From: Forficula auricularia
Taxonomy: Eukaryota > Arthropoda > Insecta > Dermaptera > Forficulidae
Reading direction: 5' to 3'
DNA length: 64,000 bases
Assembly (NCBI GenBank): GCA_024734495.1
Contig: JALMQS010000073.1
Span: 1,122,379-1,186,378, forward strand
The translations under genes and the position numbers were made by a program. A model generated the notes under the pieces. It ran no database searches. It was not told the origin of the DNA and saw only the letters and a program-made list of their open reading frames with translations. Below are positions 22,500-35,150 of this stretch, one piece after another (the stretch's first letter is position 1; every line of letters starts with the position of its first letter).

Positions 22500-23321
22500 A
22501 AGAGCCCACGACGGCCAGACCTTCGTTATTTTATAAAGGCTGAAAGTTTTTCTGTGCATGTCCCCTATGGTTACTTTGGCAGGTAACGGGTGATAAAGGT
22601 GTATAAAATAGTACTTTAAATTCGTTAAAGTATAAAGCTCAATTTTTTTTATATTTTCTTCGGGATAACTTTAGAAATCTCGTCATCCATTGCCGGACAC
22701 TTATGACAGTTGCTACCCCCTGCCAGACACCCCTAAACTTTCTTTTTGATTTTAAGTCGATTCTTCCACGTTTTCAGTAGAGGTTGCCATTAATAGTCAA
22801 AACAACAAAAATGGAATGCAATAAGGTTATTCCTCTAGTATTAGATACGAATCGATGGTTATTTTTGATTTTAAGACGATTCCTCCATGTCTTCACCAAT
22901 GGTTATCAATAATAACCGAAATGTCAAAAATCTATGTAAAAACCATTAAAACTGTCCCCCTATTGAGGTAACATTTTTTTATAGGTCGCCAAGTAACATA
23001 TATACAATTTATCTTTTATATTATAACGAAAGTATAATTATAATTTTTAGGGGTGTATGGTAGGGGGTAGCAACTGTCATAAGTGTCCGGCAATGGATGA
23101 CGAGATTTCTAAAGTTATCCCGAAGAAAATATAAAAAAATTGAGCTTTATACTTTAACGAATTTAAAGTACTATTTTATACACCTTTATTACCTATTACC
23201 TGCCAAAGTAACCACAACCCAAACTCTATAGTCGCTGGTCATTCTTACCTGTATAGGGGACATGCACAGAAAAACTTTCAGCTTTTATAAAATAACGAAG
23301 GTCTGGCCGTCGTGGGCTCTT
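22500..23321. repeat. 822-bp foldback element with a repeat core
   Basis: Left arm 22500-22735 and right arm 23050-23321 are inverted copies (AAGAGCCCACGACGGCCAGA at left; its complement at right). The right arm has an extra block near 23205-23255. The centre at 22741-22990 has two units of the ~112-bp family E repeat (GATTTTAAGTCGATTCTTCC, AATAGTCAAAACA, GGTTATTCCTCTAGT). Confidence 0.85.
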
Positions 23322-24983
23322 GGGCTATATGAGTAGAGACCGGATTCCTATGCAATTGCATATTTTTCTTGCCGCTACATATGACCCAGGAGATCAATTA
23401 TCTATTCGAATCATTCATCTAGGAAAAACTAGGTTAAATTTTATAATGCATACTTTTGCATATTTGAATAAAATTGTATATTTGAAGAATGTTGCATAAA
23501 ATTGCATAATTAAATGATTTTTGCAAATATCTCGGGTTAACGAAATTGCAAACTATCAATAAAATTCTTCTAGGCGAGGAGGACACCGAAATAAATGATA
23601 TTAATTCGTGGGACCATGAAAAAAGTTTATTTAGCCATCAATTATTGCATATATTTGCCTATATCAACCTTTTATTCTGCATATTACTTGCATTTTTTTT
23701 GGCAGTTTTTACTGCACAAAAATCCCGTCTCGAGTTATGATATACGAAAACCTCACAAGACTGCTTATTTTAAGTTCATTAATATTTTTATTATTATTGG
23801 TTATTTATTTATTTGTTTATGTATTTTAATTTATCTTTAAAAGTGTTTTAATGGGGTTCGAGACTGCTTATCTATCTTGTTGATCTTCGAAAAAAAATTT
23901 TGTATTTCTCCAGAGTGACAACTTCTGAATACCAAATTTTTTAATAAAAAAATTGTTAATAATGAGGTTAATTTCGAATAAAAATCTTTGTTTTGATAAT
24001 ATTAATAAAAAGAATATTGAGATAAATTTTTTCTCATTATAAAAACATTTATTTAACACAAAATCGATTTCAACAAATAGACTTACTAGTGCTTTTGTAA
24101 TATTATGTTGGCTGCAAATAACTTTTTATTTTTACATTTATGAATAACTAATTAACTAGACTGTCTAATCTATTGAAAAATGTATCATTCGATTCATAAA
24201 AGTTTAATTATTGATCTGTATAAATTTATTGAAAATGGTATAATTTTTTTAGAAGTTATAGCTCATTTAAAAGCTCGGTCCATTTACTTCCATGTTAAAA
24301 GGACAATTTTCAATAATTTATTTCTTGGTAATGAGACAGACTGTCAACTTCAAGTTTCGGTCATAAATATTTAATGCTTCAATGATTCGATGGTAAAAAT
24401 TTAAGAATTTTCTTATAATCAGTCCCGAACCTCCTTAAGTAGAGTATGTGTTTATGTTTTTCTTTAATATATTAATTAAAATATATCGTAATTTGAAATT
24501 TCGTAATAAAAGATTTTGATTTGTGTTTAACGAGTAAACGAAATAAAATTAAAAGGTGATGATGATTGCGAATGTATTGTGTGAACATGTCTAGAATTTG
24601 GAAGATTCTTAATTAGAAATAGGTGAGGGTGAGGGGGTGAATTGAGGGTGAGGGTAAACATTAATAAACGTCTTTAGGTTGATAATGGCATTCTACGCTT
24701 TTAAGAAAGGAAGCAATTACACGGGGGCGAATCTGGAGACTTCATTAAAAAGACAGTTTACTGTTGGAAAATTGGCTTTAATCATGAACTACGCCAGAGA
24801 ATTCTAATTTCCATGTAATGATGAGGGGGTAGAGGGGGTGAAAAAGAAACAAATCCAATAGAATGGAAGGAAATAAAACGGAATATTATTTTATACAACG
24901 TTTTATTGATGGCGAATTCTGGAAAAATTCAAACGAAGAATTAATTTAAATTTTAATACAATTGATGATTGTGAGTTATTCTA
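23322..24983. other. AT-rich stretch, no supported gene
   Basis: Several 60-80-residue frames without domains or splice context. A G-rich stretch GGTGAGGGTGAGGGGGTG lies near 24622-24640. Confidence 0.5.
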
Positions 24984-25175
24984 AAGCAGGGCTGTCGAAA
25001 CTTTTAGCTTCCCTGAGCCATATTGCAAGAATATAAGCTGTTTTGTGCCACACAAAAATACACTAACGCTAATAATAGCTGATGAGCAAAAAGTATAATC
25101 TATATCAGGGCTGTCCAACTCACGGGCCGCATGAGGCCCAGCACTGCAATGGATGCGGTCCAACATAAAATTTAT
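24984..25175 (+). repeat. Two hAT-type element ends in tandem
   Basis: CAGGGCTGTCGAAAC at 24987 and CAGGGCTGTCCAACTCACGG at 25106, each followed by different body. An inverted copy of the second (ending GGTTGGACAGCCCTG) is at about 44140-44201, and a related start at 40434 (AGGGGTGTCCAACC). CAGGG.TGTC ends are hAT-like. The first resembles, from memory, ends of vertebrate Tip100/Zaphod-type elements. Confidence 0.55.
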
Positions 25176-25184
25176 TATTATTAT

Positions 25185-25290
25185 TATTATTACGAGCAGT
25201 ACCTGCCGTACCTACGGCACGTCCGGCACCGCTCGGCCCTCCGGGCTGGTGGCCCTGGCTGGCAGCGTCTCGGGATGTGATTATTAGCTG
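25185..25290 (+). repeat. GC-rich repeat family F, copy 1
   Basis: CTACGGCACGTCCGGCACC, GCTCGGCCCTCCGGGC and GGCAGCGTCTCGGGATGTGA stand out from the AT-rich surroundings. Other copies at 33875-33975 (minus) and 45970-46075 (plus). No coding frame shared by all copies. Confidence 0.65.
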
Positions 25291-26660
25291 TATTATATGT
25301 TTTGAAAAAAATATTTTTTTTAATAATGAATATTGATCAAAGAAAGATGAAAAATATCATTAAATGCTTTATAAATACTTTATTAGAGCATGCAACCATT
25401 TCTCTCGAAGTTCCCGATCGGTTGGAAACCTATTTCTTTTTTAATAATACATTTCAATATTTAAATTTATCTAAAAAGTGTCTCTAAATTAATTATATAT
25501 AATAATTTTAAAATTAATTTATCTACTAAAATTTCAAATGACCCGCGCAGTAATAAATTAAGAATTAATCTCATTATCCCATTAAATCATATCTCATTAA
25601 AACTTATATTATAAATTAAATATATATAATATATATATATATATTTTAAAATTACTAAAATTTTAAGAATTTATATTTTTCTTAAAAAAATTGGCCAAGC
25701 CAATGCTCGAACTTGGACTGCGCACCCTGTGCGCTTTGATTAAATAATAGTTAAAGTTATTTACCAAGGCAACTATATTTAAAATTTTATTGTTAAAGAA
25801 TTTGCTTTAATATTGATTTTCAATTCAAGCAAAAGACATTCGTTGATTTTTTGCTTATAATTTCAAACAACACTGAACACAAAATATTTTTTATTTAATT
25901 TCAATAAATTATAAATTACTTTTAATTATCTTTTGGTTGGATTTTTTCCTGGATTTGTGTTTGACTTGATAAATAAATACTTTAATACATTCCAAAGATT
26001 TTATTTTATCTCTTTTTATCCCAGGAATTAAAAAAGAAAAAAACTTTTTTAAAGGAATCTTTTAATTTAAATTAATAAAACACGCAAAGCTATTAAAAAC
26101 AGCAAGAGATTTAACCGCCATTTAATTTCACATTAAAAAAAAATTATTATTACTACTAAGAAAAACGACGAATAAGAATTCTATTACTCATCATATTTTA
26201 AATTATTTCATTATCATGAAATTTTTTATTATATACTTACTTAAAAATAAAAATGGAATTTTGATTTCAATTTTTTTAACGATTCCTACTTTTACCTTAA
26301 AACCCCGTTTACCCCCCCACCCCCCTCTCCCGCTCATATTCACATAACATCTATCTAACCATTTTTATGTTTAATAATTGGACAATTTCGAAGTGAAACT
26401 TCTTTAGGGACGTATCTGTTGGAATTTTTTGTTACAATAAAGGGGAAATGGCCTAATAAAGGGAAAATAAAAGACAAGCCTTGATTTTGAAATAATAGCT
26501 TAAATTTTAATAATTTTATTTGTCATAAACAATTAGTGGGTTTTAAAAGAATAATTTAAATATTTTCTAATTTTAATAAATTTTATTTGCCAGGAACTAT
26601 TAGTGGGTTTTAAAAATAATGTTTAACTTTCCCCGTGAGATTATGTGGATGACGCTGACA
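25291..26660. other. AT-rich stretch
   Basis: No gene. Includes two family D scraps near 26500-26620. Confidence 0.45.
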
Positions 26661-26661
26661 C

Positions 26662-27375
26662 CTTACAGGGTATGGTCAAGTATTGTAATGGTGCATGAAA
26701 AAAGTGGTTTTTTTGCTTCTTTTTTCGAAATATCTCAAAAACGGCAGACACTATTTGATTAAAAAACTGGTCAAAACCATGGCATTTCGGTCTACAAAAA
26801 AGCTCTAATAAGTGAACATCGAAAAAATTATATTTTTTGAGATAATAACTGTTTTGTCAAAATGTCTGTTAGCTTGTTATTTTGTTAGTTAGTCTGTGCG
26901 TTACCAAATTTTTGTGGACGAGCTAGCTCAAAAACTAGAGTGAATATCAAACTAATTAGTCACACCTAGTTTTGGTGCATTGAGATTAAGATTTGATTAG
27001 ATTATTTTTTTGGCACCAAAATTAGGGGAGTGGGGGAAGGGGCAAAAAATAAAAGTCTAGGCCATTTCAGCAAACTCAACCAAATTTTGTATACATAATC
27101 AGTGGGCCCCTAGAACACTTAATATGCAAAAACAAACCCCCGAAATGGGGGCGGGGTCAAAAAATGAAACTCTAGGCCCTTGGACCAAACTCAACCAAAT
27201 TTTGTATCATAATCAGTGGGCTACCAGAAGACTAAAAATGCAAAAACTAACCCCCCAAAATTGAGTGGGTGGTCAATAAATGAAAATCTAGGCCCTTCAA
27301 ATCCCTATCGAACTCAACCAGAAGTGTATGGTAAAGTCAAGTGGATGGCCGCATCAGAACGTGTCAATTTATTTT
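26662..27375 (-). repeat. Interspersed repeat family A, copy 4
   Basis: Inverted copy starting ACAGGGTATGGTCAAGTATT and ending GGATGGCCGCATCAGAACGT. The central block with CAGTGGGC is present two to three times, so this copy carries an internal duplication. Confidence 0.75.
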
Positions 27376-27606
27376 TATTTTAATAAATGTTAAAATAAAG
27401 TACTCTAAGCATTTAGTACCCTGCTCTTTTAATCGGTAAGAAATTGTCTTTTGTAGGTGTTTGAAAAATATATAATGTGTCCACCTTGACTTTCACTTAT
27501 CTCTACTTTTACCATGATTTTTGGCTCCTCATTTTATTTCCAAGAGTACACCTTCCGATTAATATCGAATACTATTTCATAAATAAATGCCTCGGCTTAA
27601 TTTCCA

Positions 27607-27885
27607 GTAGCCTATTCTGTCCACTAAATTTTTCAGTACATTTTCAATCATATATAGAGCTTATATTAAACTTTAATCAAAAATATTAATAATATAAATT
27701 AACTTACCTACCTTGTGATTATTTTTCTATTTTCAATTTATTGAAGTCAATTTTTCAAATTTCAATTATTGATTTGTTAATTCAAGCATAATTATGACTT
27801 GGTAAATCGATATTTATTGACTAAAAATACTAGCAATCAACAACAATATATAAATAATAAACAATGGGTAATTAGATTGATGGAA
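27607..27885. repeat. Direct repeat pair, copy 1
   Basis: About 270 bp matching 30972-31245 in the same direction, from TTTTTCAGTACATTTTCAAT to ACAATATATAAATAATAAAC. Both contain a conserved minus-strand CACAAGGTA..AAGTT splice-donor-like site. Between them lies the 28.3-31.0 kb inverted-repeat block. Confidence 0.7.
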
Positions 27886-28029
27886 ATGCTAATAAATTTC
27901 AGAGTAATTTAAGTACGATATCTGGTATTAAGACGGCTTTTAATAGGAAAGACTGCTGTCTTTTAAATCCATCAAACAACTAACCGTCCTACATGTTGCT
28001 TAAGCTCTGATGATTCAAAATTTTCAAAG

Positions 28030-28190
28030 TTTAACATTTTTTAATGAAACAAATGAATACTCCTATAGAATAGCTTAATCGTTGCCTTTACTGTCAATTT
28101 AGTTGCATAACTTCAAGGGTTTTTCGTATTTCGCTTTTTGGAATTATTAAAACTGGGAGGAAAATTAATAATAAAATAAAAACAAACTTT
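28030..28190 (-). pseudogene. Scrap related to the R2-like fragment
   Basis: AATACTCCTATAGAATAGCT, TTGCCTTTACTGTCAATTTA and TTGCATAACTTCAAGGG match 55250-55320, the start of the R2-like endonuclease fragment, including the sequence upstream of it. No intact frame. Confidence 0.45.
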
Positions 28191-28813
28191 TACAACGAAT
28201 CTCCGGAGGAAATTACGAGTTAAGCTCTAAATAAATTTAAATACTCCATTAAGCGCACATTACTAATAAAGGAGCAATTCTACGGTAACAGTGGCGCCAC
28301 GATCTGACGATGGATTCTTATAGTACTCATCAAAATAAGACGAAAATAAAGAATACCATTTTTCGAGATTTCGCTTAGTTTTCGAGATATCGAGCTTAAA
28401 AAATACTCTTTTTTTATTTCTTTCTTTTATATTTCAATTGTTTTTTATAGAAACCACGGAAACCGTAGTATCATGGGTTCCGTGTGGCGCTGATATGTAT
28501 AATTAGTAAATGCCCCAAAAAATTCGAATATGTAAAAGTCGTATCCGGTTCGGTTAAAATATGGACTCGTATATCTTCATTACGGGCTGGGATTTAGGCT
28601 AACGCCAACCTAATCGCCTAAAAAAACCAGCCCTAAAAGATACACGAGCCGAACCGAGCCGAACTGGATATATCTTAACCGAACCTTTCAAATTTTACCA
28701 ATATTTTTCTAAATTATTTTCAGGTTATTATGTCTGCGGTCACTTAAAATTGATTTATACGATGAAAAGGAGCATCCACATCCTCAAATGTAATGGGGGC
28801 AAATTTAATGGAA

Positions 28814-28853
<40 letters not shown>

Positions 28854-30123
28854 GGTGTACAACTTTGCTTCCGCCGTTTCGCAATAGATGGCTGTAGCGG
28901 TAAGTGGTAGTCGAAATAAATAGATCGTAGATGTAATACAATAAGCTTAAGAATTTGTAAACATAACCCCATCGAAATATTAGTCGATTTGTGTCTGCAT
29001 CATAAAGTTATTCTCGATTAAACATGTCAGCTTACGAGCCAAATTCTCGTCATTTGCGGGAGGTTTTAATTTTCTGCTTTAATATGAAGAAATCTGCGGC
29101 TGAATGCTCTCAAATACCTATGGTGAGGCCGTTATTAGTGCAAGAACGTGCCGAGAGTGGTTTCAACGCTTCAAGAACGGTGATTTTGACGTCGAAGACC
29201 AGCATGACGGTGGAAGAGAGAAGGTTTTCAAAGATGCAGAATTGGAGGCATTACTTGATCAAGACTCGTGTCAAACGCAACAAGAATTGGCAGGATCATT
29301 GGTAGTGACGCAACAAGCCATTTCAAAACGCCTAAAAGTAATGGGAATGATTCAGAAACAAGGAAATTGGGTGCCGTACGAGTTGAAGCCGAGAGATGTT
29401 GAACGGCGTTTGTTTGCTTGTGAACAGCTGCTTGCAAGACAAAGACGGAAGGGATTTCTGCATCGAATTGTGACTGGGGACAAAAAATGGGTTCATTACG
29501 ATAATCCCAAGCGCAGAAAAGCATGGGGATATCCCGGCCATGCTTCCACATCGACGGCCAAACCGAATATTCACGGTTCCAAGGTCTTGCTCAGTATTTG
29601 GTGGGACCAGCTCGGCGTAGTGTATTATGAGTTGTTAAAACCGATGAAACAATCACAGGCGATCGTTATCGAACGCAATTAATGCGTTTGAGCAGAGCAT
29701 TGAAAGACAAACGGCCGCAATACAACAAGAGACATGATAAAGTGATTTTACAGCATGACAATGCTCGACCCCATGTTGCGAAAGTGGTCAAGACATACTT
29801 GGAAACGTTGAAATGGGAAGTTCTACCCCACCCGCCGTATTCTCCAGACGTTGCTCCCTCGGACTATCACTTGTTTCGATCAATGGCACACGGCCTGGCT
29901 GACCAGCACTTCCGGTCTTATGAAGAAGTGAAAAATTGGATCGATTCGTGGATAGCTTCAAAAGATGACCAGTTTTTTCAAAGCGGGATTCGTACGCTGC
30001 CCGAAAGATGGGAGAAAGTAGTGGCCAGTGATGGACAATACTTTGAATCATAAATGTATAACCAGTTTTTTACAATAAAGCCTCGAATTGCGGAAAAAAA
30101 CGGCGGAAGCAAAGTTGTACACC
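28854..30123 (+). mobile_element. mariner transposon in a TA microsatellite
   Basis: Inverted ends GGTGTACAACTTTGCTTCCG (28854) and CGGAAGCAAAGTTGTACACC (to 30123), 1.27 kb, flanked on both sides by (TA)n tracts at 28818-28850 and 30127-30162. Mariner inserts at TA, so the tract may have grown from or simply offered the target. Encodes a broken transposase. Confidence 0.92.
29024..30053 (+). pseudogene. mariner transposase, two frameshifts
   Basis: Start MSAYEPNSRHLREVL (helix-turn-helix region) shifts frame near 29105 into ARTCREWFQRFKNGDFDV, runs through TQQAISKRLKVMGMIQKQ, the linker-like WVPYELKPRDVE and the first catalytic box VTGDKKWVHYDNP. A second shift near 29650 leads to ILQHDNARPHVA and YSPDVAPSDYHLFRSM, giving the D,D34D mariner triad, and ends ASDGQYFES at 30053. 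All catalytic positions survive, so decay is young. It would cut and paste the element at TA sites. Confidence 0.92.
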
Positions 30124-30163
<40 letters not shown>

Positions 30164-30289
30164 CTTCAATTTTTTCATTCCTTCTCCGGAAATTTACTTT
30201 TAAAAAATCTGTATTTTGCGCGAAATAAGGCAATATTTGACAAAAATCCTTTTAATATGCAATTTTATCCTATTAATATATATTCATTG

Positions 30290-30600
30290 AAGGAGACAAT
30301 AAAAGAGTGTGTCTTCTGCTGGAATAATAAATTTTATTTATTTATAAGGAGTCTATAGTTTCGAGGGCTTTGCCCTCTTCACCAGTCTCTTACAATGTAT
30401 TCACAGGAATTAATTTATGAATGAAAGTTTAAAATCTTTCATGTGGTTAGGTTAAGAAAATGTACAGTGTGGGTAAGTTCAGAATTGAAATTTGTACTTG
30501 TTTTATTATTTTGACTGTAGTTGGCGTTCGTGATTATTCCAGCAGAAGACACACTCTTTTATTGTCTCCTTCAATATATAAAAATTCTGCTACTCTCGGC
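30290..30600 (-). repeat. Penelope-type terminal repeat with mutated hammerhead
   Basis: Matches the arms at 41640-42430 and the copy at 46890-47170, including AGACACACTCTTTTATTGTC and CTGTGAATACATTGTAA-type sequence. The hammerhead core at 30379-30385 reads CTGGTGA instead of CTGATGA, while stem II and GAAAC are intact. The motif AGACACACTC occurs at both ends in inverted order. Confidence 0.8.
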
Positions 30601-30971
30601 AAAAACTTTCAATTTAATATATATTCAGTTCGGCTCGGTTCGGCTCGTATATCATTTCGGGCTAGATTAGCATTAGCCTAAATGCCAGCCCGAAATAAAG
30701 ATATACGAGCCGAACTGAAAATATCTTAACCGAACATTTCCAAGTTTGTTCGGGAATGAACCGAGATGATGAATAGAACCGAACCTATGAAAAGTTCTAA
30801 AAGTGAAAATTTCCAACGCCCACTGGCGCTCACTTGAGACAATTTGAGACAACACAGTCCATAAACTCAATTTCAGTTCAAATTTGTTGTTTAAAATTTT
30901 ATTTTTACTTTACGACTTATTCTGTTTAGTTCTAAAAGAATCCGTCGTCAGATAGCGGCGCCACAGTCCCA

Positions 30972-31245
30972 CTTAATTTTTCAGTACATTTTCAATCGTA
31001 TATAGAGAATATATTAAACTTTAATCAAAATCAAAATGATTAATAAAAATAAACTTACCTTGTGATTATTTTTCTATATTCAATTTACTAAAGTCAATTT
31101 TCCGAATTACAATTATCGATTTGATAATTCAAGCAGAATTATGACTTGGAAAAGCGATATTTATTGACTACAAAAATATTAGCAATCAACAACAATATAT
31201 AAATAATAAACAATAAACAATGGCCAATTAGATTGATGAAACTGA
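30972..31245. repeat. Direct repeat pair, copy 2
   Basis: See copy 1 at 27607-27885. Starts immediately after the outer end of the inverted-repeat block. Confidence 0.7.
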
Positions 31246-32580
31246 CAATTAGAATCTATTGGTCGTTAAATTAGATTGGAAATCCTCTTCTACAACTGTT
31301 TTATTTATTTATCAACCCATTTTCGGGATCTATCACACCTTTTATAAATAAATCCAGAAATGCTGAGCCTAAATTATAATGCGGGAAGGGGGGTGAATAA
31401 AACTATTAATCTCTTATTATATTAAACGATCAATTCTTCTATATAGATATATATAGAATCGGTTTCTCGAAAACGGCTCGAACGATTTGGATGAAATTCA
31501 CGGGTTAGGGGGTTTTTCTGTTGACAATTCGATCTGTCGCGGTCTCATCTTCAGCTAAGTTGTTTTACATTTCTTTCTAATTTCTTTTAATACAATTAAA
31601 TGTTTTTTATTTTAAATTCCACTAATAGATCATTAGAAATATTATTCTCTATTAGAATTTGCCAAATTAATTAATTAAAAGTATTTTTCTATAAATAATA
31701 TGATAGAATATAAATTTCATACTCTTAAAAAATCCAACAATTCGTAGGATCATGCCTCCTTCTTCAGGATTTAAAAATTTAAAAGGGTCAACGAAAGAAC
31801 CTAAGTGTATTTTAATATTATTTTTTATTTCAATTATATTCAAAACTTTGTGGCCAGTGATACCTACGTCTTGATGATGGCCATAGCGGGTGTAAACGTT
31901 CGTAAAAATATAAAAAGTTTTATTTCAATTTTATTTTGGCTGCGATCGAAAATCGGTCTTTTTTACCTGAATTTAAAATTAAAATAATATTACTATATCG
32001 ATTTTAAGGTAGTTGTTAAAGTACATTATAAAGTGAGATTTATAAAACAATAAGTACTTGATAAGCTGTTGCGACAATGGCTGAAGCGAAAAAACGTCAA
32101 AAAATTGCTAAAGTTAATCCACTTTTTAGGTTAAATAAATGCTTTGTTGCCAGATTGTTTTTGTAATTTTTTTTATGAATTTTTCATTATTTATTCAATA
32201 TTATTATTTATTATTATTATTTATACATTTTTCATTATTTAATCCTTATTATCTCAGAAACTGTGTTGAACTATGAATCAAAATTGTCTTAAGATATCTA
32301 TTAGTAATTGTTTAATGTTGGTTTAGTTTTTTATAATAAAGGTAAGAAGAGTTTCTTAATTATAATTAAATATGTATGTAAATTTTCCGATATCCCATAT
32401 AGTGCAATGTATAAGAGTCTGAAAAACTCTATCTTTGGAATTTAATATCTCCGGAACTATATTGTTCATAAATTTCGTTTTGACACCAATCGATGCAGAA
32501 GTATTTAAATAATAATCTATCTAAATTTCAAAAATATACTATGAAACCCCATTTGGTGGAACAACTATTGTACAACTACC
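31246..32580. other. AT-rich stretch
   Basis: No gene. Contains CTCGAAAACGGCTCGAACGA near 31465, a phrase common in interspersed repeats. Confidence 0.45.
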
Positions 32581-32584
32581 TTAA

Positions 32585-34145
32585 ACCTATGATGCATGAG
32601 TTCCACGGTATACATATTTACATGACATGGGTGAAATATACCCATTATGAGAAAATAAATTCAATAAATATTATTTATAAACCATATTTATTTGACCACT
32701 TTAACATTTTGTTTTTAACATAACATAAACTAATTATTTTACAACGTTAAGACAATTATTACATTTATATACAGTGTGTTCCTTACATATTGGTTTATTA
32801 CAAGAAATACATTGTCTGTCACATTTTCTATCTTTTTTTATTGGACACATATAACAGCGTGCTTTTATATTAACAGGTTGATCTTAAATATTTTCTCTGT
32901 TTATAAATTTTTTAATATTCTCCAAAACAAGCTTTTGGAGATGCTTATTTTTTCCTCAAAACGCAAGCAGCTGTTACTCAATAGTAACATTTTCTTTCGG
33001 CGCCATAACAGTTTTGCACTGAGTTATAAATAAATTCCAAATATAAGAGATAGGGTGCTAATTTTATTTATCTGTTTTCAATCTCTAAGATCACGTCTTT
33101 TTATCATTGAACCTCAAAAATCTTCTTATATCTTCAAATCTGTTCGTAGACATACAAGCAGAATATATAGGATTTTATAATGTGTCTAAGAATAGTTCTC
33201 GTATAGGTAGATCCCAACTTTTATCAACACCAGCCATAAGTAAAATACCAAAGAATGCATTTATCTCGTCTTTGTAAATAATGCTAAAAATAATAATACT
33301 ATATATATTTATCTAGATTAATTTGTAACAACGCTAAGAGAAATTTCTCTAAAAAAATTTCCCTCTTGCCTAGAATCGAACCTACGAACTCTTGAACTAA
33401 GGTCATTAGCTTTAACCACTAGACCAATCTAACATTAATATTTATACCATGATTTCTGTTACTAAAACTATAAATTTTTTATTTAGACTTTGTGTCGAGA
33501 TAATATTGTATTCATTTGAACTCGAATGAAAATGAAAAAACACCAATTGATTTTAAATTAAAAAACATTAAATATATATTAATTAACGAGGCAAATTGAA
33601 ATATGATTGTAATATAATTGTCAGCTCGGATTTTAAACTGACAGCTCCAATTGATTTTCATTAACCAGGCAAATTTGAAATATAATTTTAATTTGCACTC
33701 GAATTTGAAATGAAAGACTCCAATTCATTTTAAATTAAGAAACATTAAATATATTGATCATTATCTCCCCCCTCCCCCTCGCCACTCAAAAAGTTAAAGA
33801 GGCGAAACTTTTAAGAGACGATGTATTTTCGGTAGTTTAACGGTATACATTTGGAGTGTAGTTTTTTAAGAGGAATAAAAATTTTGGACCGAGACGCTGC
33901 CCGCCAGGCACTTGCAGCCCGGAGGGCCGAGTTCCGAGGGCGCGCCTTCGGCACGCCCTCGAAGCTCGTATGTAAATATTTAAATAACAATAAATTTAAA
34001 GTACACGTTAACACTTCTATTTCATTCATAACTAACCAATAGAGGAATACATGATATTTGATTATATTTCTTACACATCTTATCAGTAAAAAACAGAATT
34101 TTATTACAACGTGGGTATAAAATACCCATGTTATGCATCTTAGGG
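32585..34145 (-). mobile_element. Decayed piggyBac-like transposon with TTAA ends
   Basis: Flanked by TTAA at 32581-32584 and 34146-34149. Ends ACCTATGATGCATGAG and, inverted, CCCTAAGATGCATAAC agree at most positions. TTAA duplication and CCC-type ends are piggyBac features. Both termini also have a subterminal ACATGGGT....ACCCA block. The middle at about 33360-33435 carries a tRNA-like insertion with GGTTCGATTCT on the minus strand, and 33875-33975 a family F copy. Confidence 0.85.
32734..33285 (-). pseudogene. piggyBac-like transposase remnant
   Basis: From 33285: DEINAFFGILLMAGVDKSW, then NPIYSACMSTNRFEDIRRFL and RFNDKKT, all typical of the piggyBac catalytic domain start, interrupted by stops. 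A deletion removes the rest of the catalytic core. The C-terminal cysteine-rich domain follows at about 32734-32855: RCYMCPIKKDRK, CISCNKPICKEH, YKCNNC, ending TAA at 32734-32736. Inactive. Confidence 0.88.
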
Positions 34146-34149
34146 TTAA

Positions 34150-34644
34150 TTGAATCAAAAAATTACCGAGTTTTCCAGGTACTTTATTTTTATTTAAGAT
34201 CTATCTAGATGATTTCGAACTTATATACCTAGTACGATTTCGATTAGCAATTTTTCAAAAATTTAATCAAAAGTTCAAAAAGATTAAAAAAAAAATTATC
34301 TTCTATGATGTGATTTTTCTTTCTTCCTTTTATACTCGAGTCCATTTTTTTTCATGTTCAGTTTTTCGACTAGTCGTTTTCTAAAAAATGTTAGGTGAAA
34401 TCTTGATTGGATTGTAGCCATTAGATGGAACCCCATCGCCACTAACACTGCTTTCTCTCCACCACCAATTTCAACCCCTATAACTCCACCCCCCCCCCCC
34501 TCCCACCCTTTGATCACCAAAAGGGTAAAACGATATTCGAGAACAAGAGAGAAAAAACACCATCGGACAAAAGAATTCCCTCATTAGACAATTTCTTATT
34601 TTATACTTACTAATTTGTGCTATTTTGCTATTGAAACCTAACTA
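34150..34644. other. AT-rich stretch with C tract
   Basis: C tract at about 34489-34500. No supported gene. Confidence 0.45.
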
Positions 34645-35150
34645 TTAGGGTGCTCCTTTGAATATTTTCGAAAATTTACGCTGACAGGGGCTCATATGGT
34701 TCGAAATAAAAAAAAAATATCTCCCAAGTTTCAAGTCTCTATCTCAATTTTAACCTAGTGCTACACAGCGATTAATTTTCCCATCTAAATAACATGGGGT
34801 TTTTGGCATTGAACGATCAATTTTTTATTCCGGCCAAAGTAATGGTTCAAAAAATTTGAAATTCTGCAAAATTTATCCTTATATAGTAGCTATCCCTCAT
34901 AATTTTTACAGATTTTTAACAATTATAATTTTGGAGTCTATAACTTACTAATACTATGATATATAGCAGTAATTTATCTAGATGTAACTCCAAAATTGTA
35001 ATAGCTAAAAATCTGTAAAAATTCTGAAAGATAGCTACTATTATAAGAATAAAGTCTATAGAGTTTCAAATTTTTTTCACCATTACTTTGACCGGAATAA
35101 AAATATTGATTGTTTAATGCCAAAAACCCAAGGAGCACCTTACTAACTAT
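34645..35150. repeat. Foldback element, family shared with 56396-57040
   Basis: Palindromic about a centre near 34945: GTAGCTATCC/GATAGCTAC, ATTTTGGAGT/ACTCCAAAAT, TTTTTATTCCGGCCAAAGTA and its complement, GGGTGCTCCTTTG/AAGGAGCACC at the ends. Less well preserved than the 56.4-kb copy. Confidence 0.85.

Larger units (their letters stand above)
28288..30968. repeat. Compound inverted-repeat element hosting mariner and a Penelope end
   Basis: Outer ends AGTGGCGCCACGATCTGACG (28290) and its diverged complement CGTCAGATAGCGGCGCCAC (30949). Inner blocks also pair: CGGTTCGGTTAA, CTCGTATATCTT, CGGGCTGG.ATTTAGGCTAA occur at 28550-28680 and inverted at 30610-30790. Each arm itself contains a hairpin (ACTCGTATATC...GATA.ACGAGCCGAAC). 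The centre is filled by a mariner and a Penelope-type terminal repeat. Confidence 0.65.

Noticed and set aside
33360..33435. Possible tRNA gene on the minus strand
   Set aside because: A- and B-box-like parts exist, but the acceptor ends do not pair; a SINE scrap fits better.
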